Assembly (NCBI GenBank): GCA_012295275.1
Contig: CM022672.1
Location: 8,480,780 to 8,544,779, forward strand
Origin: Chrysomallon squamiferum
Taxonomy: Eukaryota; Mollusca; Gastropoda; Neomphalida; Peltospiridae
Length of the DNA stretch: 64,000 bases
Direction of reading: 5' to 3'
This document shows positions 26,874 through 40,600 of this stretch, one piece after another. A program made the translations under genes and the position numbers. The notes beneath the pieces are model-generated. The model was not told where the DNA came from. It worked only from the letters and a program-made list of their open reading frames with translations, and made no database searches. Within the stretch, counting starts at the first letter, position 1; each line of letters opens with the position of its first letter.

Positions 26874-29683
26874 TTTGTTCTTTTTTATTCATTCATTCCT
26901 TTATTTGTGTCTTTTTGTTAATTTATTTAGGTAATTATTGATTGATTTATTTTTTCATTCATTCGTTCATTTGATTATTTATTCTCCTATTTTGATCACT
27001 CTTTAAGTCTCCGTTAGACAGTTTATTTTATCTAACACTTTCCTAACTACTGATGAGAACGTGAAATGATGCTGGAGATGACACATGCACACATATCTGT
27101 ATAGATATATACTGTCATGTGCATGCACCATCAGTGCAGGATGCAGATGAGAGATGTTAAAGTACTCAAATATCAAATATGCTTTAAGACACATAAAAGA
27201 CATGCACATAATGCTTATATTTCTCTATTCAAAAGTTAACAGAATAGAAATTTAGTTCAATATGTTCTCAGCATACTTAACAAAACATTTCTTCTTCTTT
27301 TTTTTATATCAAAAATCAAATTGCTTTTAACTTAGAAAAAGAAGAAGAACGAAAGAAACAAAAGAAAAGAAAAAGATTCAGGGTTAATTATTAATGAATA
27401 TTTTAAATGTCTTAATTTAATAAGCCCAATGAGTGTGACATTTATGATCTGTTTACCAAATTCTTATTCTGTGTTTGACTGGCTCACAGCTTTTTGATAG
27501 CACAAAACAAAAAACTAACTTCCCAGACTCATGAATAAAACATAAACTTCAAGTTTTTAATATTGACAGTAATTATTAGTCAGTATTATGTGAAAGCCAA
27601 ATTTACTTGTACATGTATTAAATTAATTTAGTTATCTAATTTGAAACTGAACTTTTGGCCCCCCTACAGCCTTAGGGTTGTACAAGAATCAGCAAGTTCT
27701 GTAAATATAAATCGTACTTGTGCACTAACAAGTAACAAAGTAAATTTTCTGTCAAATGTATTGTAACACATATAAATTATTTTAGAGTTTATTTTACCAG
27801 AATGTAGTAGTACATACCTGCTCAAAGTCTGCGACATACTTAGCAGCTGTTTTCTAGTAAATATCAGTTTCTCAGAAAACTGGCGCTCATTTTTCATGTA
27901 TGCTTTAATTTCACTGGATACCTAGGAAATAATAAAGTAACAATAAAATTAAATAAAAAGATAAATAATAATTAAGAAAAAGATAATAAAATAAATAAAA
28001 ATACTGACATAATAACTAAAATTAATAGTGTGAAATCTTGAATTACATCATTTATATTGTAAAATATTAATAATGATGATGATGATGATGATGATGATGA
28101 TAAAGATGATGATAATAATAACAACAATCCATTAAAATACTTCCAGAATATAAAACAAGCCTTTTAACAGTGTTGATATTAAATAAAAAATAAATAAATA
28201 AAATTTATGAATGACTTTACCTTGTTTTTTTCTTTACTTATATAAGAAATGATATATGTAAAAATAAAAAACATTAACATACCTTTGTTAACACAGAAAA
28301 GAGAGTTCTCACATTGTCTTTGACAGGTACAAAGGGATTAAGGAAAAACTCATGTAGGTTTGGGTGTGGCATCAGAACAATCTGAGATATCACGGATGTC
28401 AGCAGCAGATTGACTGCATATGTCTGAAACAGAATAAATTAGTACATATGAAACAGACAGACAGACAGACACAGACAGACAGTCAGAGAAACAAGATGTA
28501 TAACCTAGATGAGACAGGCAGTTAAACAGATGAGAAAGGACACACACAGAAATGAAAAGATATTGATATAGATAGATAGATACTAAGATATCAAATAGTC
28601 AGATAAGACAGAGATAGAGTGATAGAGAGACAGAGATAATTAGATACAAATAGATAGCTAGATAGATAGATAGATACATAGATCAATAGACAGACAGACA
28701 AATAAAGGAAAGAATTTTCAAGGAAGAGAAAGATAGAAAGATTGAAGAGAAAAAGAAAGATTTAAAAAAATAATAATAAATAAAATAAATATATAATCAT
28801 AAAACTATTACTGAACATTACAAGTTTTAAATAAGATCTTTAAACCAGAATGAATAATTAGGAAATAATAAAAATACTAATAACAAAGTAAATGTTAAAA
28901 TGATAAAACTATGAAGTGACACTATTACAGTGAGTGACATGTGCTGTGACAAGAAGATGAAGTTTTGGTGTAAAGTTACAAACCTGATCAAGTAGCCGTG
29001 TCAGTCTGTCAAACAACATTTTTAGAAAACTTCCTTCATAAAACGTCTTCATGTCGTACTCTGCCAACTGAACAACGTGCTTCGGCCAGTTCCAGTTCTT
29101 ACACCCCGACTCTACTATAGAAAACTGAAAACAAAACAAAATAAATAAATAAATAAATAACATATTTTGTAAAACCAGGTTTGATTTAAGGAGAGGTATG
29201 ACTAAACTTTATCCTCAAACCTCTCATCACTGTCCTTTCTTCTATTCTTTTTTTTAAATTTAATTTAATTTGTTTAATGTTTATCTCATTTCATGTACAA
29301 ACATGGTAATACCACAATTATGGCATGGCAGAGCAACCCATATCAGTAACATATCAGATATAAATCAGTGACATGGACAAGAATTATTTTTCATTTACAT
29401 AAAGCATGTTAAGTGCTAATATGAAATGTCACTGAATATGTTTATTTTTCACAAATCCTAAGTTAAAGACATTCAGTAGTATTCCCCCTATATGAATGTT
29501 AGTTTATTTGTCACAAACTCTAAGTTAGAGATATTCGCTAATCCTAGTAAATAAACCAGTCACCTGTTTGTTTGCATCTCGCAGGTACATGTCATAGCCA
29601 CCATCAGCTGTCTGATAGGAAGATTTTGCTTCTTCAGGCAAAACACTCAGAAAACTTCAAAAAATAACAATAACAATAATAAC

Positions 29684-29738
<55 letters not shown>

Positions 29739-32700
29739 TTGTAACAAAATAGTTTTTAAAAAAACTGCTTGTTTATTTTTTTTCTTTCTTTATTTCTTTA
29801 GTTATTCATTTATTTTTGAAAATGAATCTAATGGGTAATTGATAACATACACCTAATAGTGCATTCATTCTGCCAACTACAACAATGATAATGAAACTAT
29901 CATGTGTTTATATCTAACATGTAACTGAAAATATTATGTTATAAGGAACAAAACAAAAATAATACAAATGTTTTCCAAGATTTTGGTTGTGTTTACACAA
30001 CCCTATGCACTTTAATTAATTATTTTTTCTTCCATTCACTTACTCAAATTAATTAAGATTTCTAAAAGAAGAGAAGCAATCAAAAGAAATTCAAAAAAAT
30101 AATAGTAACAATAATTTAGATTTTTTTTTACCTGTTGACAACTCTGTGAATTTCTGGCTGGAACAGTGGAGAACAAAACAGAACTGAAAAAACCCAAACA
30201 AATAATAATAATTAAAAGAAGTATGTGTGTGTGCATATGTATATGTATATATATATATAAATAAATAGATATATGTATATATAAAATAATTAGATAGATA
30301 ACCAGTAAAACAGAGCTAGTCAGGTTATTGAGGTAATGGAATATTGGCAAGAAAAGAAACAGATAAAGAAATAACAATTCCACATTAAAATAAATAAATT
30401 AGTTAAATAAAAAAATGAATAAACAAATAAATGCAAAACTCTCAAAATTTATTTTCAAAATGTCAAATGAAAATTCATTTTCCAAAAATAAACATAATAA
30501 ACAAAACTGAAATTATTATTTTAATTTTAATGTTTTTTTTTTTTTTTTTTTTATAAAATAAGTAAGAAACAATTTTCACATTCAGTGAGATAAACAACAC
30601 ATTTTTGCCTCACATGATTAAAACTCTCCAATTACGTCAGTTCATCCATGTGTCTGTTTCTCTTTCAAAATGCCAATGAACCGAATGACAATTTGTTTGT
30701 GTTAAAAGAAACTTTGGGAGTGAGCAAGTATTTTCGAATGTTGACATTTAAATGATGGCCTCTGTGTTTGATGTAAAATGTAGTTGTGCTAATCTCCAAG
30801 GAGAGAAAGTGTGCAGTTATCGAGACAAAAACAAAGCTGGAAATTGTGTGAGTGGAATGTGAACATTATTAACTTGATGAAACAATTGTTCTGAGAAACA
30901 GAGAATAAAAATTCTTAAAAATTCTTTTAGAAAAAAGAAGATAGAGAGAGAAAAAAAAAAAGAGAAATAGTTGAAACAAAAGTGAATTTAAAATAAAAAA
31001 TCAAAGAAACAATTATATCAGTGGTGAAGTTTCACTCAGATGAACTGAATCATGTAAAATTCTGAACGATGGTTAAAATACAGAAAATCAATTACGTCAC
31101 CATCTTCCACAAAACATTAATTATCTGTTTCAGCTGCAAATTTCCAACTAACAGGTTTAAGACAATGATCTGTTAAATTTCCAAACTTTCAAATATGGTT
31201 TTTTTTTTTTACATTTTCTTTTTTTATTACAAGATATTTCCAAAAAGATAGTCTAATAATCTAACTTTGCAATTCAAATTGATTTTCCAAATAATCAAAT
31301 ATTACAAATGAGGATTAAATATTAAATTTCTTACAGAATGATAGACTCACAACATGCAGATTTATGTTATAAGTGAATACTGTAAAAGTTAGTTTTAACT
31401 TTATTTTCTTTTTCCTTAAGTAGTCAGTACATATTTTTACTTTTATTTTTGTATAAATATCTCCTGTTTAATTCTTCCTTTCTTTATACTCATTCCTTCT
31501 TTGTATTTCAAGCATGTTTTTACAAATATCTCATTAACATTCCCTTTTAGCATGGTCTGTGTACCTCCCTCTCTCTCTTTCTTACACACACACACACACA
31601 CACACCCCCTCTCCCTCCTTTCCCACTGGGCTATACTATCATAATAATGTTTTGCAGTTTGTTTTGTTTATTTTACATTATTTAACACTACAGGCCTATT
31701 ACATCACATGAGTAAACTATTACATCAACTCTCACCAAATACATGACATGCACAATCTCTTCATACAGAGTCAATATCATTTATACTAAACTGAGTTTCT
31801 ACATGCTGCCAGTGTAGAATTACTTAAACAACAGTTATTAGATTCTGGAAGCTGGAAGGGAATAAAAAAATAAGAGAAGGAAGTGACAAAAAATTAAATT
31901 GTTAGAGTAATAAAGATAGATTTTTTTTTGCTGTGTTACGTACAAAAGCTTTCAGCAAGATTTTCACTGATCTGACTGCTGGTGTAGTTCTGATGTGACA
32001 GGGGTCTTAACTCTGACACAATCTCATCTCGTTAAAGTGATCATACCTGTCCACTTTCTAACTCAATCAATGTTAGCATATCATATGTGCCAGTGGAAAT
32101 AAATATAAAATACAAAAATAAAAATAAAAATAAAAAAATAAATAAATAAATACAATACGTACAAATAATAATAATACAAAAAAAAGTAAATAAATAATAA
32201 AAAGGTTTTTGTATATGAGATATATACAAACAACATAAATAAGAGTTATAAATATATACAAAAAATATACGCATAGACAGTCGTAGATCTTTACAGCCTG
32301 TACATCCACATAATTGACCCACATTCAAATTTTTAGATAAATACTTTAAAAGAATAAATAAGTAAAAAGTAAAACAAATACAAAACAAATTTACAAAGAA
32401 AAGAGAACTGAGAAATAAAGGAAATTAGAAGATAAAAAAAAAAAAATAAAAAAACCCCAATGACAACACACACACTGTATGCAGTGAAATGGTTACAGCC
32501 ACAGAGAACCTGGTTTAAGTGTCACACGGCTCAAAGTTACAAAATAATCTCATCAGTCTTAGCACTCTGCAGCCACTTCACAACCTGGCAGATGATAAAA
32601 TCCTCTTCCACTGCTATACCACTCTACAAGTCAGGTGCAGATTCTAGGGGGAGTACACAGACACACCCATCTCACCCACTGACTAATTTGAATTTAAAAG

Positions 32701-35700
32701 CCTGTGTCTCCATCTCTCTTTCTAGTCATCCAACCATCCATCTATCCATCCCTCCCTTTCTCCACCCATCCAACAGAACAAAGATTCATCTGTGTTTTTT
32801 AAGAACTGTTTCATCCCCAACCTGTAAGGAACTGTGGTGTCCACCTGTGTTGTTAACACTCGAACAAGACAAGTTAACTTGTTAAGATGTTTACCTCTAC
32901 ACAGCAAAGGTCCAACTCAAAGCTATTAGAAAACTAAGTTACTTGACAATGCAACACACTTTTAGAAAGTCACAGTTTTAGGAAAGACAATACCCTTACC
33001 TCTTTAGTGAGTGGATAGAAACCAAACACAAACCACAACATAATCTTTCATGATTTTTACACATTTCTTCTAATTTTGTTTTTCAGTATTTACTGACATA
33101 GGCACATAACTGTAATCTTTGAATTTAAAGTTTCTCAATAGGTAACAACAAATTTAGGAAAATGGCAGTGTTAGGATGGTAAATAATCAGTATGACTTTG
33201 TACACAACATTTAAACAAATCTGACTTCTGACTTCAATCTCAAAATCACAACAATAATCTTATGACAATAAACAACTGAGTTGTCACATTTCTTGGACCA
33301 ATGATTGACACTAACACTGACACGGACACACATGCATATATGCATACAATATTATTATATATGTATACAATATAGGTATTGCAGAGAAATGAATAGACCA
33401 GTACAGACAATGTTTAGTATGATACATATATATGATAATAATGTTGTTACAAACCTGTAGATGATGATGACATCAGTGCTGCTGTTGTTAAGTCTTCCTT
33501 TCTGGTCACATCATCATTCTGCCCAACAGCACTCCCACTAGCTCCTGGCTCTGACTGACTTGTTTGTACACAACTTTGTTTTTCTCAGACTGGTCATCTT
33601 TCTCTGTCGAATCAACTGATGATGTTCTGATATCCGATGGTGAAATTTTTGAATCAGAAGATGAAACTGTGTCATCAGATACTGCCATTTTAGTATCAGA
33701 TTTTGACAGTTTGGTATCAGGTTCTGATGTTGTGCTATCAGATGTTGACAGTTTGGTATCAGGTTCCGTTGTTGTGTTATCAGATGTTGACAGTTTGGAA
33801 TCAGATGCTGACATTTTGCTGTCAGACAATGAAATTTCTGCAGCAGACATATTTAATTTGTTGTCCAAGGAAGCGATATCATTTTCTGACTTGTTACTTT
33901 TTTCTAATTCTTCTCCAGATGACATCTGATGGTGAATTTCTGTTTTTGTATCTTGACCATCGTCCAGTGGTTTACTTGCTGTCACTGCTGAAGGTGTGGC
34001 TGACAGTACATTGTGGTTAACATTGGTGTCAGTTAATGATGATGATGTTGACATCATGTCTAAGTATTCAGGATTGAGATAACTGCGACCAAGGAGATTT
34101 CTCAGGACCAGGTTGTGTAGAATAAACTCATCTTCTTTTTGTAATAGAGTGTCAAACAGCTTCAGTGTAATAACACACACCTGTAAAATATCAGTGTCTG
34201 ATATATATCTGTACATATAACTCAGTATCTGTAACTATATTCATAGCTAACTATCTATATACACATATGTAAGTAAAAGGAGAACATAACAGTATTAATA
34301 CACTTTTAAAAAATGATTACACATACAAATTGTGAAAACACAGCAATTAAGCTGTCAGTATGAGGATTCAAATGTTTGGAGTCAGTTTCTAATATATGCT
34401 GCTATCAAGAATTAATCAGGAAGATGCCACATCGCTGTAAAAAAAATTCTTCTAACTAGTTTTCCACAACAAAACACTAGACAAATGAACGCAGTTAATG
34501 GTTTGTCTATGTGAATATAGGCTTGTTGAAAATGATTGTTTGAGTATATATATATATAATAAAATGAAATAATGAAAGATGACAATGTCAAAAAGTTGAT
34601 AGAGAGAAAAAAAAGAGGGAGAGATAGAAAGTGGGGAAGAGAGAAAGAAAGAGGTAAAGAGTGAGAGAAAAAGAGAGAGAGAGAGAGAAAAAACATGGAG
34701 TGAGAGAGAGAGAGAGACAGAGATTGACTGATGGACTCTGCTATACAAAAAGAAATATAACACAATAACAGCAAGCTCTGATGGCACTTTAAAAGCCATA
34801 CAAAGATGACTAACAAACTAATAATGCCACAATTTTCTGCAAACAATGAAGACGAAACAAAATAATGAAGCAACAAAACAATTTGAGTGATTTTGAGACA
34901 GGAAAAAAGATTAAAATGGAAACAGTGTAAGCCGTAGACACCCCACAGAAGGAAGCATTAAATATCAGTAATGAAACGCTTCTTCTAGGACTCAATGTTG
35001 ATGAAAACTAAAACGTTCATCAAATGTCGCTTGCAAAAAGTATAGTGTATGGTGACCTTGAAATTACAGCTTTCCTCCGGATGGCTTTTCTCTGTAATTG
35101 ACGATGGTTGGACAAGAAAATGAGTCTTTTGTCTGTGTGTTAACAACACAGGCTTCATTTGATGATGCACTTCCCCTATACCACCTGCTTCATTTACCCG
35201 CCACATTAACTACTGTGATGTGACTAATTATCCGACACTAACTGTGTGATTAATGTTCTTCAGCATACAGATTTCTTCTAACCCATACAAAACAATAGTG
35301 ACACCATTCAGAGAACAACACAGACAGTGTGATAACATTTAATACATACAATACAGACAATGTGGAGAGAAAACAATATAGACAACGTAACAATGTATGT
35401 AACAGAACAGTACCAATGACGTAAGAATGTGTAGACTATACAGACAATATGAGAATGAGTAAAACAGTACAGTCAATGTGTAAATGTTTAGAACAGTACA
35501 GACAGTGAGAAAATCTACAGGGCCCTACAGACTGTTGAGCAAACCTGAAAATTTAAGAAAAGACAAAGAACACTAGGATTTTTAAATGATATATAAAAAA
35601 AATCATCCTTGTCAAAGATGTGTGCAATTTAATGAATTATATATTAAATATTTGGAATGTTTTTTCCTGGAGTTCAAATATCTGCAGGCAACAGTGTTAG

Positions 35701-36257
35701 ATATTTAATTTGAGAAGAGATAGTTTACTGGATTTATATTCTCCTAATTGCTTGTTCTTTCTAGAGCAGTAAAAATCTAAGCACAGAATAATCTGTTTTC
35801 TGTTTTCTGTCAAATGATATTTTATTTAAAAATTTTTAATGTTCAAGACTGCACAATATCTAAGAAAGAATAATAATAAACACAGTTTTACATAATCTAA
35901 TAATGATGTGTTATTTTTCTTTTTTCTTATTCTTCACTTCATTAAGAACATTATTTTTTTTTCATCATTTGGATTACAAAAACCTGTTACATCATTTAAG
36001 AAATTATAAAACAATCTTAGATCATATATTAAATTATTCTGATCTATTTTGGGTTATCTGATAATTAATCACTTTTTAATCAGCTCCCACTCTTTGACAA
36101 TTGTTTGCTGACTGATTTCATGGAGGTGGATGTAATCAGAGAGTAATTAGAGTTTAGTTGTTAGAAATCACTGTAACACATCAATTACACCAAACTGACA
36201 ACTGAAAACAACCACCATGTTCTGAACAATGTATACAGTGTGTGTGTATTTATGTGT

Positions 36258-36299
<42 letters not shown>

Positions 36300-37803
36300 T
36301 TGTGTGTGTACATGTGCATGAACTTATGTCTCTGTATGTGTGTGTGTGTGTGTGTGTGTGGGCATGTGTGTTTGAGTGAGGGTATTTCTATATGTCTCTG
36401 GGTATGTGGGTATGTGTATTATTCTAACATTAAACATTACCCCTAATTACAGCAGTCATTAATCATCAAATTTCAAATCACTGCCGTGACAGACAGACAT
36501 ACGTACAATGTCTTGCAGTCAACGTTCTCACAAAACATTAATTTATACCTTAAGTGAACTGGACTTGCAAATTAACTATTAATCAAAATGTAATTACACT
36601 TGCAAATTCATTAAACCTAAAGTCACTTTTTTCTTTTTTGCAAAGAGAAAAAAAAAAAAAAAAATGAGAAATTAAAGATCTGTAACTGGACTGACTCAGT
36701 AATAAGAAGCTGTACATTAATTAAATTGTACCTCAATGTCCCATTTCATATTCCAACCAATGCTCCACATCTGATGTATCCAAGACAGATTTACATTGAA
36801 ACAACATAAACAATAATACCAGAGTATACTTATATACTTTCTCATACCATGCACATACTATAATCTTTAATAGATCAGATTTCTAGTATAACATGTTTGT
36901 CATAGAAATTATCTTTGACTGCTTCCAGTAACTGTCAGGTGTTCTGTTTACAAACTGGATCATATCATGTATGTTTTAGGGTGTTGGTGAAGGGTTGTTC
37001 TGTATGTAGGAGAGGGTGAAGAAGATTAAAACAGTTATCATCAAGTTGCTCTTTCTGGAACACAATGAACACATGCCAATCACTGTGTATTTCTCACAGA
37101 ATGATCAAAGCTGTTACACTGAAAATCAATTACCACATCTTGAAGTAGCTCTTCAAAACAGACTTTTCAAAATTCCATTTGTCAAACTGACATGCCATCT
37201 TACATATGGCTTGCCAAGCATTTGCATAGGTCTGGCAGAAGCAGTTCCCAGTGCCAATCAAACAAGCTGCAGTCAGTACTTCAAGTGATTTTCTCTTAGT
37301 CTTCATAATGCAAATATTAAGTATGTACATTACACTTCCTAATGCTCTACAAACATTTTATACAGCATCTTGACTGTGAGATTCTGTGAGAGGCAGAAAA
37401 ATTCATTGAGAAAAAAAATTCTATTGAGAAATATTTTAGACAAATCATTCTGATAAATCCTTCAACAGAAAAAATATTCAGAATGGTCACAGCAGGTACA
37501 GTCATATGTAGTGTAAAAATTATGTAATCAAAAAAATATATATATTTCAATTAAATTGCCTAAATATCAATATCTTTAAATCTAAAAGACAGACATACTT
37601 TAAATGTGTCTGGAACTATGTGCCACAATATAACTGCATTATGATTATCTAGATTAATTGTGTGTGACAACTTAAGTGTATCAATTTAAACATTTAATTT
37701 CTCCTAAAAAAATATCTTCTTTATTATGCAAGAAAAAGGAAAACAAATAAAAACAAACAAACAACAAACAGTAAGAACTCAGACAAAAAAAAAAAATAAT
37801 AAT

Positions 37804-37834
<31 letters not shown>

Positions 37835-39653
37835 AAGAAAATACAACTATCTCTTGTTTATAGAGAGCTGTTATATTTTGTATGGTGTAAATCTAAATGT
37901 GTTGAACATGTAACTGCACTCAAAATTAGCCTGACTCTGTGTTGTATACTAAGAGAGCAATTACTTGTACTAATGAAGTGTGACAATAAAATAACAAATC
38001 TGTGATATTATGTCATACTGTGAAATGCTGATAGACATGGCTGTTTTCTAAACATTTACTTGGAGTTATTAGTGAAAGAATCAATAGGAATACCGAATAT
38101 ATGTGTTATTTTGTTACTGCTCTATGGATGCACTTCAGATGAAAGAAATGCCAATCATATTTTTATTGCCAGTGCTGTAAAACATAATTATGCATCATAA
38201 ACCATTCAAAGATGTACTGAGTGTTTTCTCCAGTTTTTAACTTTGTTTGTTAAAAGCAATTCTAAATTAATTTACATCTATGAACTATTTCTAGTGATAG
38301 ATATCTAAATCAGCTATATTTATCTCTTTTTTTTTAATTGCTTATTTTACTCAAAATTGTTTGAGTGCTTTATGAGATATCATTATCATTTCTTTCTTTT
38401 GAGATAAATGGCAGTTATGAATGTCATTTATGTAATCAATCATCAAAATTAATAGAACATGTTGTTTTTGTCACTATTATCAATGTATGTAATACCAGTG
38501 TATTAAGCTGTATCTTCATGGGACATTAATCATTCAGAATGAAGCCGATAATCTCAAACCTTTCCAGTTTGCCAGAGTCTTGAAAATCTCATCTTGTTCT
38601 TTAATCACCGAACGAGATAATGACAATTAAAATTGATTTGCAAAATATTACATTACAAGATAAGAAGAGGAAACTATTTTCACATCATCGGGTTGTAAAT
38701 GTGACCATCGACAGAGCCTGGGTCCATCTTAGCTCGATGTAATCACAGCAAAATTGTTTTATTTTCAGAACATAATCGATAGCCGCTGATCAGAACTGGA
38801 TCGACAATGAAAGTAAAAATGACATAATAAATGCATGGCACACAAATTGTTAATAAAATCTTGACACACACGCAGCGCCACCTCGTTAATCATATCCATC
38901 AACGGCGTTGGTGATTTGCACATTTTACAGTGTTTGTCACTTTAAATGGCGTAATGATTATAACAAAGTATTCTACTTCTCACTCTACTCGTGTGTTATT
39001 ACAGTCCACACACAGTGTAGGGCAGAGAGGAAAATTACTAAGAAGTAGCAGTAATTAGAGAAAAATTCAATATGTTCATCCACTCTGACTTAATTATCAG
39101 TTAACAGTTAACACTATAAGAATTGCTGTGATTTCATATCACAACTGGTGAACTACATACTGCAGTTGTTGTTGCTGCTTCTTTTTTTATTTGATATTTC
39201 ATTTTTATTTCATTTTATACTCTTTTGTAGTTGTTTGTTTTGGACTTGTTTTATTTGTGTTTGCAATTTTGTGAGTGGTCTGAAGTATGAAATGGATATA
39301 AATATGAATAAGAGTTTATTTAAGAAATATAATAAATGAAACGGAATGAACTGTAACATAACAATAGTAGTAGTAGTAGTAATAATAATAATAAAAATTA
39401 ATAATATATAAAAGGCAAAAAAGAAAAAAAGAAATAGAAGAAAGAAGAAAACAATAAAATGGTAATACAAATAAAAAATTAAAGTAAAATAATAACAAAA
39501 GAAGAGAAACACAAAGACTATTCTGAAATAAAAGAACACCAAAAATATATTCAGTAAATATTTTCTCACCATTTGAAAACTGTTAGAAACAGTAATAGTT
39601 TTGCAATTTAAAAAAAAAAAAAAAAAAATCATTATTCATTATACAAGTGTGTA

Positions 39654-39701
<48 letters not shown>

Positions 39702-40568
39702 GCTGACCTTATGTGACTCAAAATGAACTTTTTCCACTCTAAACTGAACAAAAAATTCAGTTCTAGACAAAACACAGAATTTCACAAATAGATTAACTAG
39801 GAAATTGGAAAAATAAAAAAAAATAAAAATCCTAAAAACAATATCACATCTTCAAAAAATGTGCCTATATCAAACAATAATGACTGACTTTACATATGCT
39901 TGATAGAAGCAGGTCACAAGACAAATGATGAGATGATAGTGTTTGATAAGACTGAATAAGCTAAGCTGACCAGCAGACTGAAAATAACAGTGTATGGTGA
40001 AACAGGATTAATTCAGTAAGAGTGTGAGGTAGAAATTACATGGGTGAACTGAATCTGACACAAAACAGATGACAGGAAGATTTCTTGTTATACATCAACA
40101 TTGTAACCACCCACTGCAAACTGCTGCTACACCAGAACTTGTGTGATTCAAAACATGTTTTTATCTAGTAAAAATAAACAGTTTAAATATATTTTGAAAT
40201 ATTTAATGTTACTGTAACAAACAAGTGATCAAACTAACAATCTTGATGTCACAACTGAATTTTCCTCTTTAGTTGCAATTTTTTTTATCATAATGGAATC
40301 ATAATGCAAATTGCAGTGTCCACAGAAAAATATTTTACCAAGTGGAATGATATTAACAGATGTGTCATGTTGAATTGTGTTTTACTGTGATCTTTTATTT
40401 TTACCAAAGACTGGTAATAAATATGTTAGTAATAAATAAAATATCACTTGGTCGCATGAAAAATACTTTTAAGTGATTTATATGTACCAGCAAACATAGT
40501 GTTTTACAAGAATCAACAAGAAAACAAACAAACAAGCAAACAAATAAATAAAAAAATTAAATAAATAA

Positions 40569-40600
<32 letters not shown>

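Larger units (their letters stand above)
20963..27817 (-). other. FHIP2: FHIP2 intron 16 (6.9 kb)
   Basis: Holds poly(A) and AAT/AAAT arrays (25192-25225, 25514-25549, 25755-25940), AAAAT at 23236-23264, degenerate longer tandem repeats at 23747-24900, and high-complexity stretches at 22,640-23,100 and 26,040-26,420. A 138-codon open frame at 22351-22767 shows no family resemblance. Confidence 0.8.

Noticed and set aside
32460-32885. Plus-strand 141-codon open frame in FHIP2 intron 11
   Set aside because: Low-complexity Ser/His/Pro stretch from imperfect CATC repeats; no family resemblance.
33564-34020. Plus-strand ORFs of 105-121 codons opposite FHIP2 exon 11
   Set aside because: Antisense shadows of the Ser/Asp repeat; no splice or family support.
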